From assembly GCF_004295665.1 (NCBI RefSeq), contig NZ_CP034759.1, positions 1,860,001-1,924,000 of the forward strand: DNA of 64,000 nucleotides, written 5' to 3'. How positions within the stretch are numbered: position 1 is the first letter of the stretch; every line of letters starts with the position of its first letter. The notes below the pieces were generated by a model that searched no databases, had not been told where the DNA came from, and saw nothing but the letters and a program-made list of their open reading frames with translations. The position numbers and the translations under genes were made by a program. Shown one piece after another: positions 50,822 through 60,568 of this stretch. This stretch comes from Litorilituus sediminis (lineage in GTDB: Bacteria > Pseudomonadota > Gammaproteobacteria > Enterobacterales > Alteromonadaceae).

Positions 50822-52573
50822 GCTTACCTCTTTACTTGGTGACGGCCCGCCGCGTCGACAATGAAAAATTGCTGAGTGGCTAAATTGTTTAGCTTGCTTT
50901 TTAGCGTCACTAGCCAGCTCGGCAACATCATGATGTGAGTGGCAAATCGTAAGCTTAGGCTCTACAACCCCAATAGCTAAACTGAGCAATGAATAAAACT
51001 GAATTTCACCACTTCTAGATTTAGCCTCTATGCCACCTGCTTGTACATCTTCATCACTATAAAATGATTTAATTTGCTCATCAAAATCAGCAATGATCTT
51101 TTCACAACACGCTCGCCACTGTGCGTGCTGAAAAATCACGACAAAATCATCTCCGCCTATATGTCCTAAAAAGTCTTGGTTTTGACAGTGTTTTTGTAAA
51201 AGACTCGCCACTAACTGAATGACCTGATCACCTTTGGCATAACCATAAATATCATTAAATGGCTTAAAATTATTAAGATCAAAGTAAGCAAAGTTAAATT
51301 TGCGCTGCTGCTTAATTAACTCATCCACTTGTCGATAAATTGGTACATTGCCCGGCAATAAGGAAAGTGGGTTGGCATAACGAGCATGTTGTAATTGTTG
51401 CTGCGTTAAATGCCTTAATAAATCGCGCACTGACGCAATACCAATATAGCGGCCTCTATCGGTAATAATAAAGTGCCATAGCAGCTTTTCATCATGTTCA
51501 GAGGTAACCAGTTGCGCCACCTCATCTAACTGAGTGGCGGAATCTACTACCACGGGCGTCGTCATCATATTCTCTTTTATGGCTTTACGCTCATTTAATG
51601 CTCGCCCATACGGCGTTGAGAACAACTCTAAAATATGATCGCGTAATACCATACCCACAGGTTTCCCCGCTTCAACAACTGGGATTGAGTGTATGCTGGG
51701 GTGTTTATGAAAATGCTCAACTACATCTTTAGTCAGCTCACTACTCGCTAAAGGCTGTACGTACTGCAACAATGAAGATGCGCTGCGCTCTAAATGAATT
51801 GGGAAGTTTTTAAGCCTGGCATTATTATCAATAATTAACGGAATTTCCGTCATAGGGAATGGCTCAGGGCGAGCAAACAAAAAGCCTTGATATAAGCTCA
51901 AACCTAATTCTTCTAGTTGCTGAAACTCCTGCTCTGTTTCAATCCCTTCAGCAATCACTTGCGCATTAATGCTTTGCCCTAAATTTAGAATCCCCTTAAT
52001 AAACTCTCTTTTTATCGGGTCTTGATGACACTGATTGATAAAATAACGATCTATTTTAACAAAATCTGGTTTTATTTCTGACCACAGTTTTAAACCCGCA
52101 TAACCAGAGCCCAAATCATCTACCGCAATTTGAAAGCCTAAGGTTTTATAATGTATCAGCGCTTTTTGTAGTAATTCAGGCGCATCTATCGGGTACTTTT
52201 CACTCAGCTCGATAACAACTTGTTCTGGTTGTAATTGAAACTCTTGCAAATAAGACAGTGTTTTACCTTCAGGATGATCTGACTGCAAAAATAGCATAGG
52301 GCTAATATTTAAAAACAACTTGCCTTTAAGATTTAAATCTACAAATCTGGCAATTGAAATACGGCGACAAACAAGTTCCAGCTCTGATAAAAGTGAATAT
52401 TCTAATGCTTTATCAAACAGCGCCTTTGGGCTATGTAGCGGGCTATCAGATGGCCCTCTGATCAGAGCTTCATAACCTAAAATCTCATTGGCTGAGGTTG
52501 AAAAAATGGGTTGAAAGAATGCCGTTAATTCTTCGTTTACAATAATATCGACGAGCGCTGACTTAAGATTCAT
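50804..52573 (-). CDS. EAL-CBS-GGDEF cyclic di-GMP protein
   Basis: The 589-residue cytosolic protein has an N-terminal EAL domain (about 10-245), two CBS motifs (about 265-385) and a C-terminal GGDEF domain (about 410-575). The EAL domain keeps EALIRGP, VIELSEK, VDDLGSGYAGL and VIAEGIE, so phosphodiesterase activity is likely. The GGDEF site is GGDDF in HIGGDDFVVIF; no RxxD is seen at the I-site. CBS pairs bind adenine nucleotides and may gate the outputs. It has no membrane segment. Whether it makes or degrades cyclic di-GMP, or both, cannot be told. Confidence 0.9.
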   Translation of the reverse strand: MNLKSALVDIIVNEELTAFFQPIFSTSANEILGYEALIRGPSDSPLHSPKALFDKALEYSLLSELELVCRRISIARFVDLNLKGKLFLNISPMLFLQSDHPEGKTLSYLQEFQLQPEQVVIELSEKYPIDAPELLQKALIHYKTLGFQIAVDDLGSGYAGLKLWSEIKPDFVKIDRYFINQCHQDPIKREFIKGILNLGQSINAQVIAEGIETEQEFQQLEELGLSLYQGFLFARPEPFPMTEIPLIIDNNARLKNFPIHLERSASSLLQYVQPLASSELTKDVVEHFHKHPSIHSIPVVEAGKPVGMVLRDHILELFSTPYGRALNERKAIKENMMTTPVVVDSATQLDEVAQLVTSEHDEKLLWHFIITDRGRYIGIASVRDLLRHLTQQQLQHARYANPLSLLPGNVPIYRQVDELIKQQRKFNFAYFDLNNFKPFNDIYGYAKGDQVIQLVASLLQKHCQNQDFLGHIGGDDFVVIFQHAQWRACCEKIIADFDEQIKSFYSDEDVQAGGIEAKSRSGEIQFYSLLSLAIGVVEPKLTICHSHHDVAELASDAKKQAKQFSHSAIFHCRRGGPSPSKEVSEQLAS

Positions 52574-52828
52574 AGTGATTGAGAGCTATTTGCTTTCATA
52601 TTAGTTTAATAAAGCAATATGACAGTTCCGTGACATTATCAACGCTCAGCCAGCATTGCCGTTAAAGACGCTTTCATATATCTTCAACAAGATGTTAAAA
52701 ACACTATACATATGCGTCGAAAAAGCGGAAATAGCAGGTGTTTTACCGGCATTGTTGTTCTCTTTTGCGCCGCTGTGTTATATCATTGCGCGATAAATTT
52801 TTTTGTTTTCGCCCTAAGGTAAAAAGCT

Positions 52829-54253
52829 ATCAAACGCGTTATCAATCTCTGCAAAAAAGTATTGGGAACTAAAGCTCGTGCCAAAAAGTCAACAGCACAG
52901 GTTAGTTCAACACAGCAACCTAGCGTATTAACACGTGATCAACACCCGGTTTCTCGTCAATTTATTAGCCCGAATGCTTTAAAGGTACTTTATCGGCTCA
53001 ATAAAGGCGGCTATGACGCTTACCTTGTTGGTGGTGGCGTTCGTGATATTTTACTCGGTTTAGAACCAAAAGATTTTGATATTGCTACCAATGCGACACC
53101 AGAGCAAATTAAAGCATTGTTTCGCAACTGTAGATTAATTGGCAGAAGATTTCGCTTAGCTCATATTGTCTTTGGCCGAGAAATTATTGAAGTGGCAACC
53201 TTTAGGGGTCACCACGATAGCGCCTCAGAAAAAGAAAAGAGCTGTAAGAAAACCTCAAAGCAGAGTGAACACGGCATGCTGCTAAGAGATAATATCTACG
53301 GTAGCATAGAAGAAGATGCCCAGCGCAGAGACTTCACCATCAATGCATTATATTACTCAAGCAAAGACTTTAAAGTATACGACTTTGCTAACGGTGTAAA
53401 AGATATTGAGGAGCGCAGTATCCGCTTAATTGGCGATCCTGAAACCCGCTATCGAGAAGACCCTGTGCGTATGCTACGCGCTATTCGCTTTGCCACTAAG
53501 CTAGATATGCATATTAGCGATGAAACCAAAGCACCTATCAAAGAGTTAGCCCCTTTAATGGCAAACATTCCGCCAGCACGAATGTTTGAAGAATTCTTGA
53601 AAATGTTTATTTCAGGGAAAGCGGTTGCTAACTATCACGAATTACGTGCCTATAACTTGTTTGTATTCTTTTTCCCTGCTGTTGAGCAAGCCTTAACAAG
53701 TGAAATAGCTGATTACCCATATTTAACCGACTTTATTGAGCTAGCACTTGCCAATACTGATAAACGCATCAATAACGATCAGCGTGTGACACCTGCCTTC
53801 TTATTTGCTGCCATGCTTTGGTATCCTTTGCAAAATTATATTAAGCGCATCAATGAAACCGCGAATATGCCGGCGCAGGATGCCTTTTTTGCCGCCTTAA
53901 ATGAAGTAATGCCAGAGCAACAACGTAGTATAGCGATACCGAAACGTTTTCAAGCAGTAATCAAAGATATTTGGATCTTGCAAGACAAGCTAAGCCGACG
54001 AGAAGGAAAGCGCGCCTTTAAATGCTTTGAGCATCCTAAATTTAGAGCCGGTTATGACTTTTTATTATTACGCGCTGAAATCGAAAAAGATAATAGCGCA
54101 TTAACTGAGCTAGCTAACTGGTGGACAGACTTTCAGAATGTCTCAAATGATGCCCGAGCACAAATGGTAAAAAGCGTACGCGGCTCAGGCACAAAACGCA
54201 GAACGCCAAGAAAGCGTAGAAAACCAGCCGCTAAAAAAGCACCACAAGAGTAA
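52829..54253 (+). CDS. pcnB: poly(A) polymerase I, predicted AUC start
   Basis: The enzyme adds 3' poly(A) tails that speed RNA decay. The catalytic head has LVGGGVRDILLG and PKDFDIATNATPEQ, then GRRFRLAHI, EIIEVATFRGHH and RRDFTINALYY. A basic tail (GTKRRTPRKRRKPAAKK) ends the protein. The first conventional start is a TTG at 52862 without a ribosome site. An in-frame ATC at 52829 has AAGG nine bases upstream. It adds (M)KRVINLCKKV, which aligns with the E. coli N-terminus MFTRVANFCRKVL, itself started from AUU. That gives 474 residues. folK follows six bases after. Confidence 0.9.
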   Translation: MKRVINLCKKVLGTKARAKKSTAQVSSTQQPSVLTRDQHPVSRQFISPNALKVLYRLNKGGYDAYLVGGGVRDILLGLEPKDFDIATNATPEQIKALFRNCRLIGRRFRLAHIVFGREIIEVATFRGHHDSASEKEKSCKKTSKQSEHGMLLRDNIYGSIEEDAQRRDFTINALYYSSKDFKVYDFANGVKDIEERSIRLIGDPETRYREDPVRMLRAIRFATKLDMHISDETKAPIKELAPLMANIPPARMFEEFLKMFISGKAVANYHELRAYNLFVFFFPAVEQALTSEIADYPYLTDFIELALANTDKRINNDQRVTPAFLFAAMLWYPLQNYIKRINETANMPAQDAFFAALNEVMPEQQRSIAIPKRFQAVIKDIWILQDKLSRREGKRAFKCFEHPKFRAGYDFLLLRAEIEKDNSALTELANWWTDFQNVSNDARAQMVKSVRGSGTKRRTPRKRRKPAAKKAPQE

Positions 54254-54259
54254 GTAATC

Positions 54260-54754
54260 ATGACCATTGCCTATATTGGCTTAGGTAGTAATTTATCTGA
54301 GCCTGCCAAACAGGTACAGCAAGCGGTAGCAGCGATAAGTAACATAGCAAACAGCCAGATTCAAAGTGTTTCATCTGTTTATTTAAGCAAACCAATGGGG
54401 CCACAAGATCAAGACGACTATATCAATGCTGTCCTTGCCCTTGAAACTAAGCTAAGTGCCATTGAGCTTTTAGATACCTTGCAAAGCATTGAAAATAGCG
54501 CAGGTAGAGTACGCAAAGAAAACCGCTGGGGTGCACGTATACTAGATCTCGATATTATTCTTTATGGTAATGAAGTTATCGAAAATGAACGTTTAACCGT
54601 GCCACACTATGGCATGAAAGAGCGTGAGTTTGTTTTATTACCTTTAGCTGAAATAACCGAAGATTTATATCTGCCAAGTGGCGAGAGTGTTAATTCACTT
54701 GCTCAAGGCATTGCTACTAATGGCATGATTAAACAAGGCAAGTTAAGCTATTAA
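54260..54754 (+). CDS. folK: hydroxymethyl-dihydropterin pyrophosphokinase
   Basis: The 164-residue enzyme makes the pyrophosphate ester for folate synthesis. It shows IGLGSNLSEP, the PMGPQDQDDYINAVLALET stretch and ENRWGARILDLDIILYG with the metal-binding aspartates, then VPHYGMKEREFVLLPL. The length is normal (159 in E. coli). It lies in the pcnB-folK-panB-panC run with the same order as in many gammaproteobacteria. Confidence 0.95.
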   Translation: MTIAYIGLGSNLSEPAKQVQQAVAAISNIANSQIQSVSSVYLSKPMGPQDQDDYINAVLALETKLSAIELLDTLQSIENSAGRVRKENRWGARILDLDIILYGNEVIENERLTVPHYGMKEREFVLLPLAEITEDLYLPSGESVNSLAQGIATNGMIKQGKLSY

Positions 54755-54813
54755 ACAATTACCGCAGAAAAATAAACGACAACAAAACTAGCTAAAATAA
54801 TTTGGGAAGTGAT

Positions 54814-55608
54814 ATGGCAAAAATAACAACAGCAAGTTTGCTCAAAATGAAGCAACAAGGTGAAAAAATCTCAACGATTACCGCATATGATGCCAGCTTT
54901 GCTAAATTATTTGATCAAGCAGGTATTCACGCCATTTTAATTGGTGACTCGCTGGGCATGGTATTGCAAGGTCAAGACGATACCTTGCCAGTTACCATTG
55001 AAGAAATGGCCTACCATACCCAATGCGTAAAACGTGGCGTGACTGACACCCTGATTATTGCTGATATGCCTTTTATGACCTACGCCAATAAAGATCAGGC
55101 ACTAAGCAATGCCACTAAGCTAATGCAAGCCGGTGCTAGCATGGTAAAAATGGAAGGTGGTGCTTGGTTAAATGATACCATTTCAGCCTTAGTAGAACGC
55201 GGCATTCCCGTTTGTGCGCACCTTGGTTTAACACCACAATCGGTCAATGTCTTTGGCGGTTTTAAGGTACAAGGCAGAGATGCAGACAAAGCCAAGCAAA
55301 TGATTGAAGATGCTAAATTACTTGAAGCTGCTGGCGCACAATTATTAGTACTTGAGTGTATACCAAGTGATTTAGGCAAAGCGATATCAGAAGCAATCAC
55401 TATCCCAACCATTGGCATAGGTGCAGGTAAAGATACCGACGGACAAATCTTAGTGATGCATGATGCCTTAGGCATTTCCTGTAGCTATATGCCTAAATTC
55501 TCCCGCAACTTTTTAAAAGACACTGGCGACATTAAAAAAGCCGTTGAGCTTTATATCAGTGAAGTAGCACTTGGCAACTTTCCAGGTGAAGAGCATATTT
55601 TCAAGTAG
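54814..55608 (+). CDS. panB: 3-methyl-2-oxobutanoate hydroxymethyltransferase
   Basis: The 264-residue enzyme makes ketopantoate from ketoisovalerate, the first committed step of pantothenate synthesis. It has [46 protein letters not shown] and IGIGAG. The start is the ATG at 54814, with GGAAG upstream; a TTG four codons earlier is rejected. panC starts 14 bases after its stop. Confidence 0.96.
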   Translation: MAKITTASLLKMKQQGEKISTITAYDASFAKLFDQAGIHAILIGDSLGMVLQGQDDTLPVTIEEMAYHTQCVKRGVTDTLIIADMPFMTYANKDQALSNATKLMQAGASMVKMEGGAWLNDTISALVERGIPVCAHLGLTPQSVNVFGGFKVQGRDADKAKQMIEDAKLLEAAGAQLLVLECIPSDLGKAISEAITIPTIGIGAGKDTDGQILVMHDALGISCSYMPKFSRNFLKDTGDIKKAVELYISEVALGNFPGEEHIFK

Positions 55609-55622
55609 GCTAGGTACAAGCG

Positions 55623-56495
55623 ATGAAAACAGTAACCAATATTTCAGATTTAAGACAGCAAGTAAAAGACTGGCGCCAACAAGGGCTAAAAATTGCCTTT
55701 GTACCCACTATGGGGAATTTACACGCAGGTCATATTTCCCTTGTTGAAGAAGCGCACAAACATGCTGATAAAATCGTCGCCAGCATCTTTGTTAATCCAA
55801 TGCAATTTGGCGAAAATGAAGATATTGATAGCTACCCACGCACTATGGATAACGACAAACGTCAGCTAATTGAAGCTGGTACAGATTTACTGTTTACGCC
55901 GACACCAGAAATTATTTACCCAAAAGGTTTAGCTAAACAAAGCTATGTTGAAGTGCCAAATGTTTCTGATGGTTATTGTGGTGAAAGCCGCCCGGGACAT
56001 TTTAGGGGTGTCGCTACCGTAGTGTGTAAACTATTTAACCTAGTGCAACCTGATGTTGCCTGCTTTGGCTTAAAAGATTATCAACAAGTACAAGTTATTC
56101 AGACTATGGTAGATGACTTATCTATGCCGATTGACATTGTACCTGTACCAACAGTACGTGAAGCCAGCGGCTTAGCCTTAAGCTCTCGCAATGGTTACTT
56201 ATCTGCCGAAGAAAAAGCGATTGCTCCGGCATTACAGCAAAACCTGCAATGGCTAGCACAAGAAATTCAATACAGTCGAAAAACCAGTCCAGATCATAGC
56301 CCTGACTTTATTGGTTTAGCGAAAAAAGCCGCGGCGGCAATCGATGCAACTGGCATGAAAACCGACTATATTCATGTTAGCCATGCACATACCTTACAAC
56401 CTGCCAGTGAAGACGATAAAGAACTCGTCATTCTCGCCGCAGCGCAATGTGGTAAAGCAAGATTAATTGATAATTTACAGCTTAGCCTGGCCTAA
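55623..56495 (+). CDS. panC: pantothenate synthetase
   Basis: The 290-residue ATP-dependent ligase joins pantoate and beta-alanine. It shows [14 protein letters not shown] (HIGH-type loop), [19 protein letters not shown], the [11 protein letters not shown] strand and [10 protein letters not shown] (KMSKS-type loop). It ends the panB-panC pair, and a bidirectional terminator separates it from convergent panP, which should make its beta-alanine. Confidence 0.96.
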   Translation: MKTVTNISDLRQQVKDWRQQGLKIAFVPTMGNLHAGHISLVEEAHKHADKIVASIFVNPMQFGENEDIDSYPRTMDNDKRQLIEAGTDLLFTPTPEIIYPKGLAKQSYVEVPNVSDGYCGESRPGHFRGVATVVCKLFNLVQPDVACFGLKDYQQVQVIQTMVDDLSMPIDIVPVPTVREASGLALSSRNGYLSAEEKAIAPALQQNLQWLAQEIQYSRKTSPDHSPDFIGLAKKAAAAIDATGMKTDYIHVSHAHTLQPASEDDKELVILAAAQCGKARLIDNLQLSLA

Positions 56496-56528
56496 CCAGA
56501 CTAAACTGACACTTTACTAGAGAATTGC

Positions 56529-56557
56529 AAAGGCCTGCTAATGCAGGCCTTTGTTTT
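56529..56557. terminator. bidirectional terminator between panC and panP
   Basis: AAAGGCCTGC and GCAGGCCTTT (56529-56538 and 56543-56552) form a perfect 10-bp stem with a TAAT loop, followed by TTGTTTT. A shorter A/T run on the other side lets it serve the leftward panP transcript as well. Confidence 0.9.
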
Positions 56558-56575
56558 ATACAAACCTAAAGTTTA

Positions 56576-58210
56576 TTAAGCTTTCGCCGCTTCTAACAGC
56601 TGCGGCAGAAAGTTCTCACTTTCTTGGGCAAGTTGAGTTTGCTCGTGCAGGATATCTTGCAAGATGGCCTGACTGGTTAGCGGGTTAGCTAAAACAACTC
56701 TAAAAACAATAATCTTCTCGCCACCATAACGGGCCACTTCAATTCGAGTACGAGATACAAACGAACGACCGTCTTCACGCTGACGCTTTTGAATAAACTT
56801 AGTCAGTTTGCCTAAAGTTAGGTTAAGTTCAGCTTGTGTTTTTTCATCGCTACGTGCTAGCAGCTCTTGTACCGCTTTTGGCGCATAACGATAGGTTAAT
56901 AAGCACAGCTCAGGCTTAGTGATCAGCTCAAAGTCTTCATGTTGATTAATTAAATCAGCAAAATACTGTGCCTTTTCAATACCTTGGTTAATTAGCATTT
57001 CATAACCAGGGCGACTGATAATATGCAAGCTAGAGTAGACTAACATCGCCATACCAGGGCGAGAACCTTCAAGGGTATGACTACCTAAATCTTTTGAGCC
57101 TTTACGTAAGATATATTCGGCATGGTGTTCAATCGCCGCTACCGACTCAGGATCTTTAAAGATTACTAAGCCTGCACCCATAGGTACATACATTTGCTTA
57201 TGCGCATCTATAGTTACTGAATCTGCGCCTTCTATCCCTTTAAGCAGTGAACGATACTTGTTTGATAACAAGGTAGCACCGCCCCAAGCAGCATCCACAT
57301 GGAAATGACACTGATATTGTTCAGCTATAGCTGCCATCTTATCTAGCGGGTCAATATTGCCCGTTTCAGTTGTACCGGCAACACCAACAATAGCGAGTAC
57401 TTTGATATTTTCTTTTGCTAATTGCTCACATTTCGCTTTAAGTTGCTGACAGTCTATTTTGTTATTTTCATCCGTTGCAATGGCAATAACACTATCTTGA
57501 CCTATACCTAAAATATCAGCCGATTTCTTCAGTGAATAATGACCACGTTCGGACACTAGAATAGCCAACCCCTTATAGCCATAATGTTGCAATGCAGCAT
57601 ATAAGCCTGAGCGCGCAACGCCTTTAAAGTCACCATCAGGTCGTAATAATTTATTTCGTGCCACCCATAGCGCGGTAATATTAGCAACGGTACCACCTGA
57701 GCAAAAAGCACCAAGTGAATGTTGAGCACTGTGCATCCAAGCTTGATAAAACTCATCTTGTTGCTGATACACTAAATTATGCATCATGCCTAATACTTGA
57801 CGCTCTAACGGTGTAAAAGCTTTTGATGTTTCAACTTTTACCAAGTTTTGATTCAAGCCTATCATCAGCTTAGATAAAGGTAAGATAAAAGAAGGTAAAG
57901 CTGAGGTCATATGACCAATAAAGCTAGCGCTTGAAGTGTGAACAGATTGCGCAACTAACTTATCAAGCAAGTGCTGCATATGATCAGAAACAAACTCCGG
58001 TTGCTCAGGAATTTGTGCATTAATAAAGTCTTGCTCTATATCAGATAAGGCATTTTTAGTGGCAACAATGTGATTCCCAAGAAAGCCAGCAAGATTTTGC
58101 GACATTTCTTGTTCAATTCGGCCTAAAGTAGAATCCGGCGCTTCGGCGATAGTAAAAATACGATGTAAAGATTCTTGCGTTGCTTGTGCTGTACGCTTAG
58201 CTGCTCTCAT
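56576..58210 (-). CDS. panP: PLP-dependent aspartate 1-decarboxylase PanP
   Basis: The 544-residue group II decarboxylase has the PLP lysine K338 in DAHKQMY and the HVDAAWGG motif at 304-311. It has the length of PanP, the glutamate-decarboxylase-like enzyme that replaces pyruvoyl PanD in Vibrio and Alteromonadales. PanP makes beta-alanine from aspartate. Its place next to panBC and the absence of panD here support that call over a glutamate or tyrosine decarboxylase. It is convergent with panC. Confidence 0.88.
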   Translation of the reverse strand: MRAAKRTAQATQESLHRIFTIAEAPDSTLGRIEQEMSQNLAGFLGNHIVATKNALSDIEQDFINAQIPEQPEFVSDHMQHLLDKLVAQSVHTSSASFIGHMTSALPSFILPLSKLMIGLNQNLVKVETSKAFTPLERQVLGMMHNLVYQQQDEFYQAWMHSAQHSLGAFCSGGTVANITALWVARNKLLRPDGDFKGVARSGLYAALQHYGYKGLAILVSERGHYSLKKSADILGIGQDSVIAIATDENNKIDCQQLKAKCEQLAKENIKVLAIVGVAGTTETGNIDPLDKMAAIAEQYQCHFHVDAAWGGATLLSNKYRSLLKGIEGADSVTIDAHKQMYVPMGAGLVIFKDPESVAAIEHHAEYILRKGSKDLGSHTLEGSRPGMAMLVYSSLHIISRPGYEMLINQGIEKAQYFADLINQHEDFELITKPELCLLTYRYAPKAVQELLARSDEKTQAELNLTLGKLTKFIQKRQREDGRSFVSRTRIEVARYGGEKIIVFRVVLANPLTSQAILQDILHEQTQLAQESENFLPQLLEAAKA

Positions 58211-58584
58211 AATGGTTCACTTTCACGGCTAACTCTATTTGAACACCTTGAAGGCGCTATGGTTAGCTTACTATTAGCGGTAAGTTCTCTTACTCCATTG
58301 AAGAAAATACCCTAGGGAATAAGCTCAGCACTTTAATAAAAAATGAAGTAAAAGTCTTCTCTTTTTAACCTTTCATCCGGTATTTTCACTATAAACAGGC
58401 GCTATCTGCATGCCTTTTTGTATCAAAAAAGGTACAAGCTTTAGACTTACTACATACAATAGTAAAAAACATGAGCCATTTATTTAACATAAATACGCTG
58501 CTTTTAGGTACTTCCTTGACTGTTATATACAGCATGGTTATGCTTGCTGCCTCTGGTTTTTTATATGGATAGTAGTGACTTACC
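58211..58584. other. divergent intergenic region upstream of panP
   Basis: This 374-base AT-rich gap between panP and the rightward barrel gene must hold both promoters. A small hairpin (CCTTTTT and AAAAAGG, near 58414-58433) is the only structure I see. There is no supported gene in it. Confidence 0.4.
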
Positions 58585-59115
58585 ATGCACAAAATTCTCA
58601 TCCCTTTACTAATGCTTAGCACATCATTTTCAAGTGCTGCCAATAGCTATACTGCTGACACATATTATGTCGGTGTTGACTATATGCTGACAGATATCGA
58701 CATATCTGGCGAAAACGCTAAACCTGGCATGACAGGCATAAGGTTTGGCGCAAGCAACAATAATATTGCCTTTGAAGCGCAATACTTAATATCAAACAAA
58801 ACTGACAACATCTACCGCATGGAGTTTGACTTAGAGAACAGCAAAGCGCTGTATCTAGTGATGCAATCTGACACTATGCAAGGCTTTCACTTTGATGTTG
58901 CCTTAGGTTATGCCGAAAATGAATTGGCGGTTACTGGGCCAGAATTCACCTACAATGGCACTGAAAAATACAGCGGTTTTTCTTGGAACATTTCCATTCA
59001 ACAAGAGATTCCCTTTATTCCTAACACCCAAGTAAGGCTTGCTTATCAGTCGTTATTTAAAAATGACGACTTCGATATTTCCGGTATTGCGCTTGGTCTT
59101 ACTTATCAATTTTAA
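58585..59115 (+). CDS. small outer-membrane beta-barrel protein
   Basis: The 176-residue protein has a signal peptide (1-19, ending FSSAA) and eight or so amphipathic strands such as TADTYYVGVDYMLTDIDI, GIRFGASNNNIAFEAQYLI and VRLAYQSLF. It ends ALGLTYQF with C-terminal phenylalanine, typical of an eight-stranded OmpA/OmpW-like barrel. Function unknown. It is followed 52 bases later by an Ig-like lipoprotein gene, so the two may be expressed together as envelope proteins. Confidence 0.72.
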   Translation: MHKILIPLLMLSTSFSSAANSYTADTYYVGVDYMLTDIDISGENAKPGMTGIRFGASNNNIAFEAQYLISNKTDNIYRMEFDLENSKALYLVMQSDTMQGFHFDVALGYAENELAVTGPEFTYNGTEKYSGFSWNISIQQEIPFIPNTQVRLAYQSLFKNDDFDISGIALGLTYQF

Positions 59116-59167
59116 ATTACTCATTGCACTTAGTTGAGCTAATTCAGCTAAGTTAAAGGCATATGCT

Positions 59168-60466
59168 ATGAACATATATAAAAAAACATTCAAACCCGCA
59201 GCAATTGCTACCATGCTTACCGCTGTTAGCTTACTTTCTGCATGCGGCTCAGATGGTGACTCTGCTGAACTTGCCAAAGCTGTTGAATTAGAAAAACAAC
59301 GTCAAAATGGCACCATCATAGAAGTAGTTACCATTAACGGTGGACAAACACGTATTAAAAAAGGTGAAACACACCAGTTAACCGCAACAGGATTAGATAG
59401 CAATGGTGATACTCGTGACATTACCTCTGAGATTACTTGGAGCTCTAGCGATACCAGCATAGCAAAAGTAAGCAGTAAAGGCTTAGTTACAGGTGTTGCC
59501 AATTCTGATGTCAACCAAGGCATTATCACCATTACTGGCACAACCATCAATGATATTACTGGCGATGCAGAAATGTCTGTTAGTGATATTTCGGCAAGCT
59601 CAGTTGCCTTAAAGCAAAGCTTCCCTGAGTCAGGCAATATATTCACCTGTATTGATGCTAACATTACGGGTGATGTTACTTATGCTGATGGTTATGTTTC
59701 CTTAAATACTGTTTACAATATTGATTTTTCAATTCCAGCCTCAGACACGGCTAACATAACTGACACTGGCACACTTTATACTTCAAGAGCATCAATAGAG
59801 ACTATTTCCGTTACAGGTAAAATTGATACGGTATCGGATGAATTAACGGTTATTGCCGACCCAAGTAATCTTGACGATATCGATATTTTATTAAACGATG
59901 AACAAATAACGAATATCATCACCATCAACACCGGCCAGCGTGTGCAATTTAATTCACAAGCAACGTTACTACCTGAAGTATCAACGAAAGAATATGGCAT
60001 TGATAACAGTGTTAACTGGCAAGAGAGAGAGCTTGCTTTAATTGGTGTCACCAACCTTGGTGAGAATAAAGGTACTATTGTCGGCTTAGAAAACGGCGTA
60101 ACTATTTTGCAAGCTAACTGTGGCGGAAAAGAGGCAACAGCCACCATTGAAGTGAAAGGCGATAATACCCTAACAGAAATGAAAATTAATGATGGTGACG
60201 ATGTTATTAATATCGCTCAAGGTGGTGATGTAGAATTAAAGCTTGTTGCTCATTATGATGAAGATTCCAGCATATCTAGCTTAAACGTTTCTGAGTTCGC
60301 CAACTGGAGCTTAAAAGGCAGCTCACTTGCAACGGCTGAAATTATTGACCATGGCACAAATCAAGCAAGCTTAAAAGTAACCGCTGCCGATGATGTCACA
60401 GGAGAGTTTATTGTCTCTGCTATTTATGACGATATTACTACTACGGTAAAAATAGTAATTCAGTAA
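59168..60466 (+). CDS. lipoprotein with bacterial Ig-like (Big_2) domains
   Basis: The 432-residue protein has a lipoprotein signal with lipobox LLSAC (C26). It has at least one clear Big_2 domain (about 50-140): KKGETHQLTATGLDSNGDTRDITSEITWSSSDTSIAKVSSKGLVTG. Less regular Ig-like domains follow at about 235-330 and 340-432. Such domains are common in surface and adhesin proteins. A strong terminator follows. Its partner upstream is a small outer-membrane barrel. Confidence 0.8.
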   Translation: MNIYKKTFKPAAIATMLTAVSLLSACGSDGDSAELAKAVELEKQRQNGTIIEVVTINGGQTRIKKGETHQLTATGLDSNGDTRDITSEITWSSSDTSIAKVSSKGLVTGVANSDVNQGIITITGTTINDITGDAEMSVSDISASSVALKQSFPESGNIFTCIDANITGDVTYADGYVSLNTVYNIDFSIPASDTANITDTGTLYTSRASIETISVTGKIDTVSDELTVIADPSNLDDIDILLNDEQITNIITINTGQRVQFNSQATLLPEVSTKEYGIDNSVNWQERELALIGVTNLGENKGTIVGLENGVTILQANCGGKEATATIEVKGDNTLTEMKINDGDDVINIAQGGDVELKLVAHYDEDSSISSLNVSEFANWSLKGSSLATAEIIDHGTNQASLKVTAADDVTGEFIVSAIYDDITTTVKIVIQ

Positions 60467-60498
60467 TCACTGACTAAAATTTGCTACACTCCCATGAT

Positions 60499-60524
60499 AA
60501 AACCGCCATTTCGGCGGTTTTTTA
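60499..60524 (+). terminator. intrinsic terminator of the Big_2 lipoprotein gene
   Basis: AACCGCC and GGCGGTT (60501-60507 and 60513-60519) form a perfect stem followed by six T, 32 bases after the stop codon. Confidence 0.92.
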
Positions 60525-60568
60525 CCATCAATAAGCACTAAATTACACTAGCCCGCTTTTCAATAATA

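Noticed and set aside
52862-54253. TTG start for pcnB
   Set aside because: It has no ribosome site and leaves out residues that align with the E. coli N-terminus; the upstream ATC has both.
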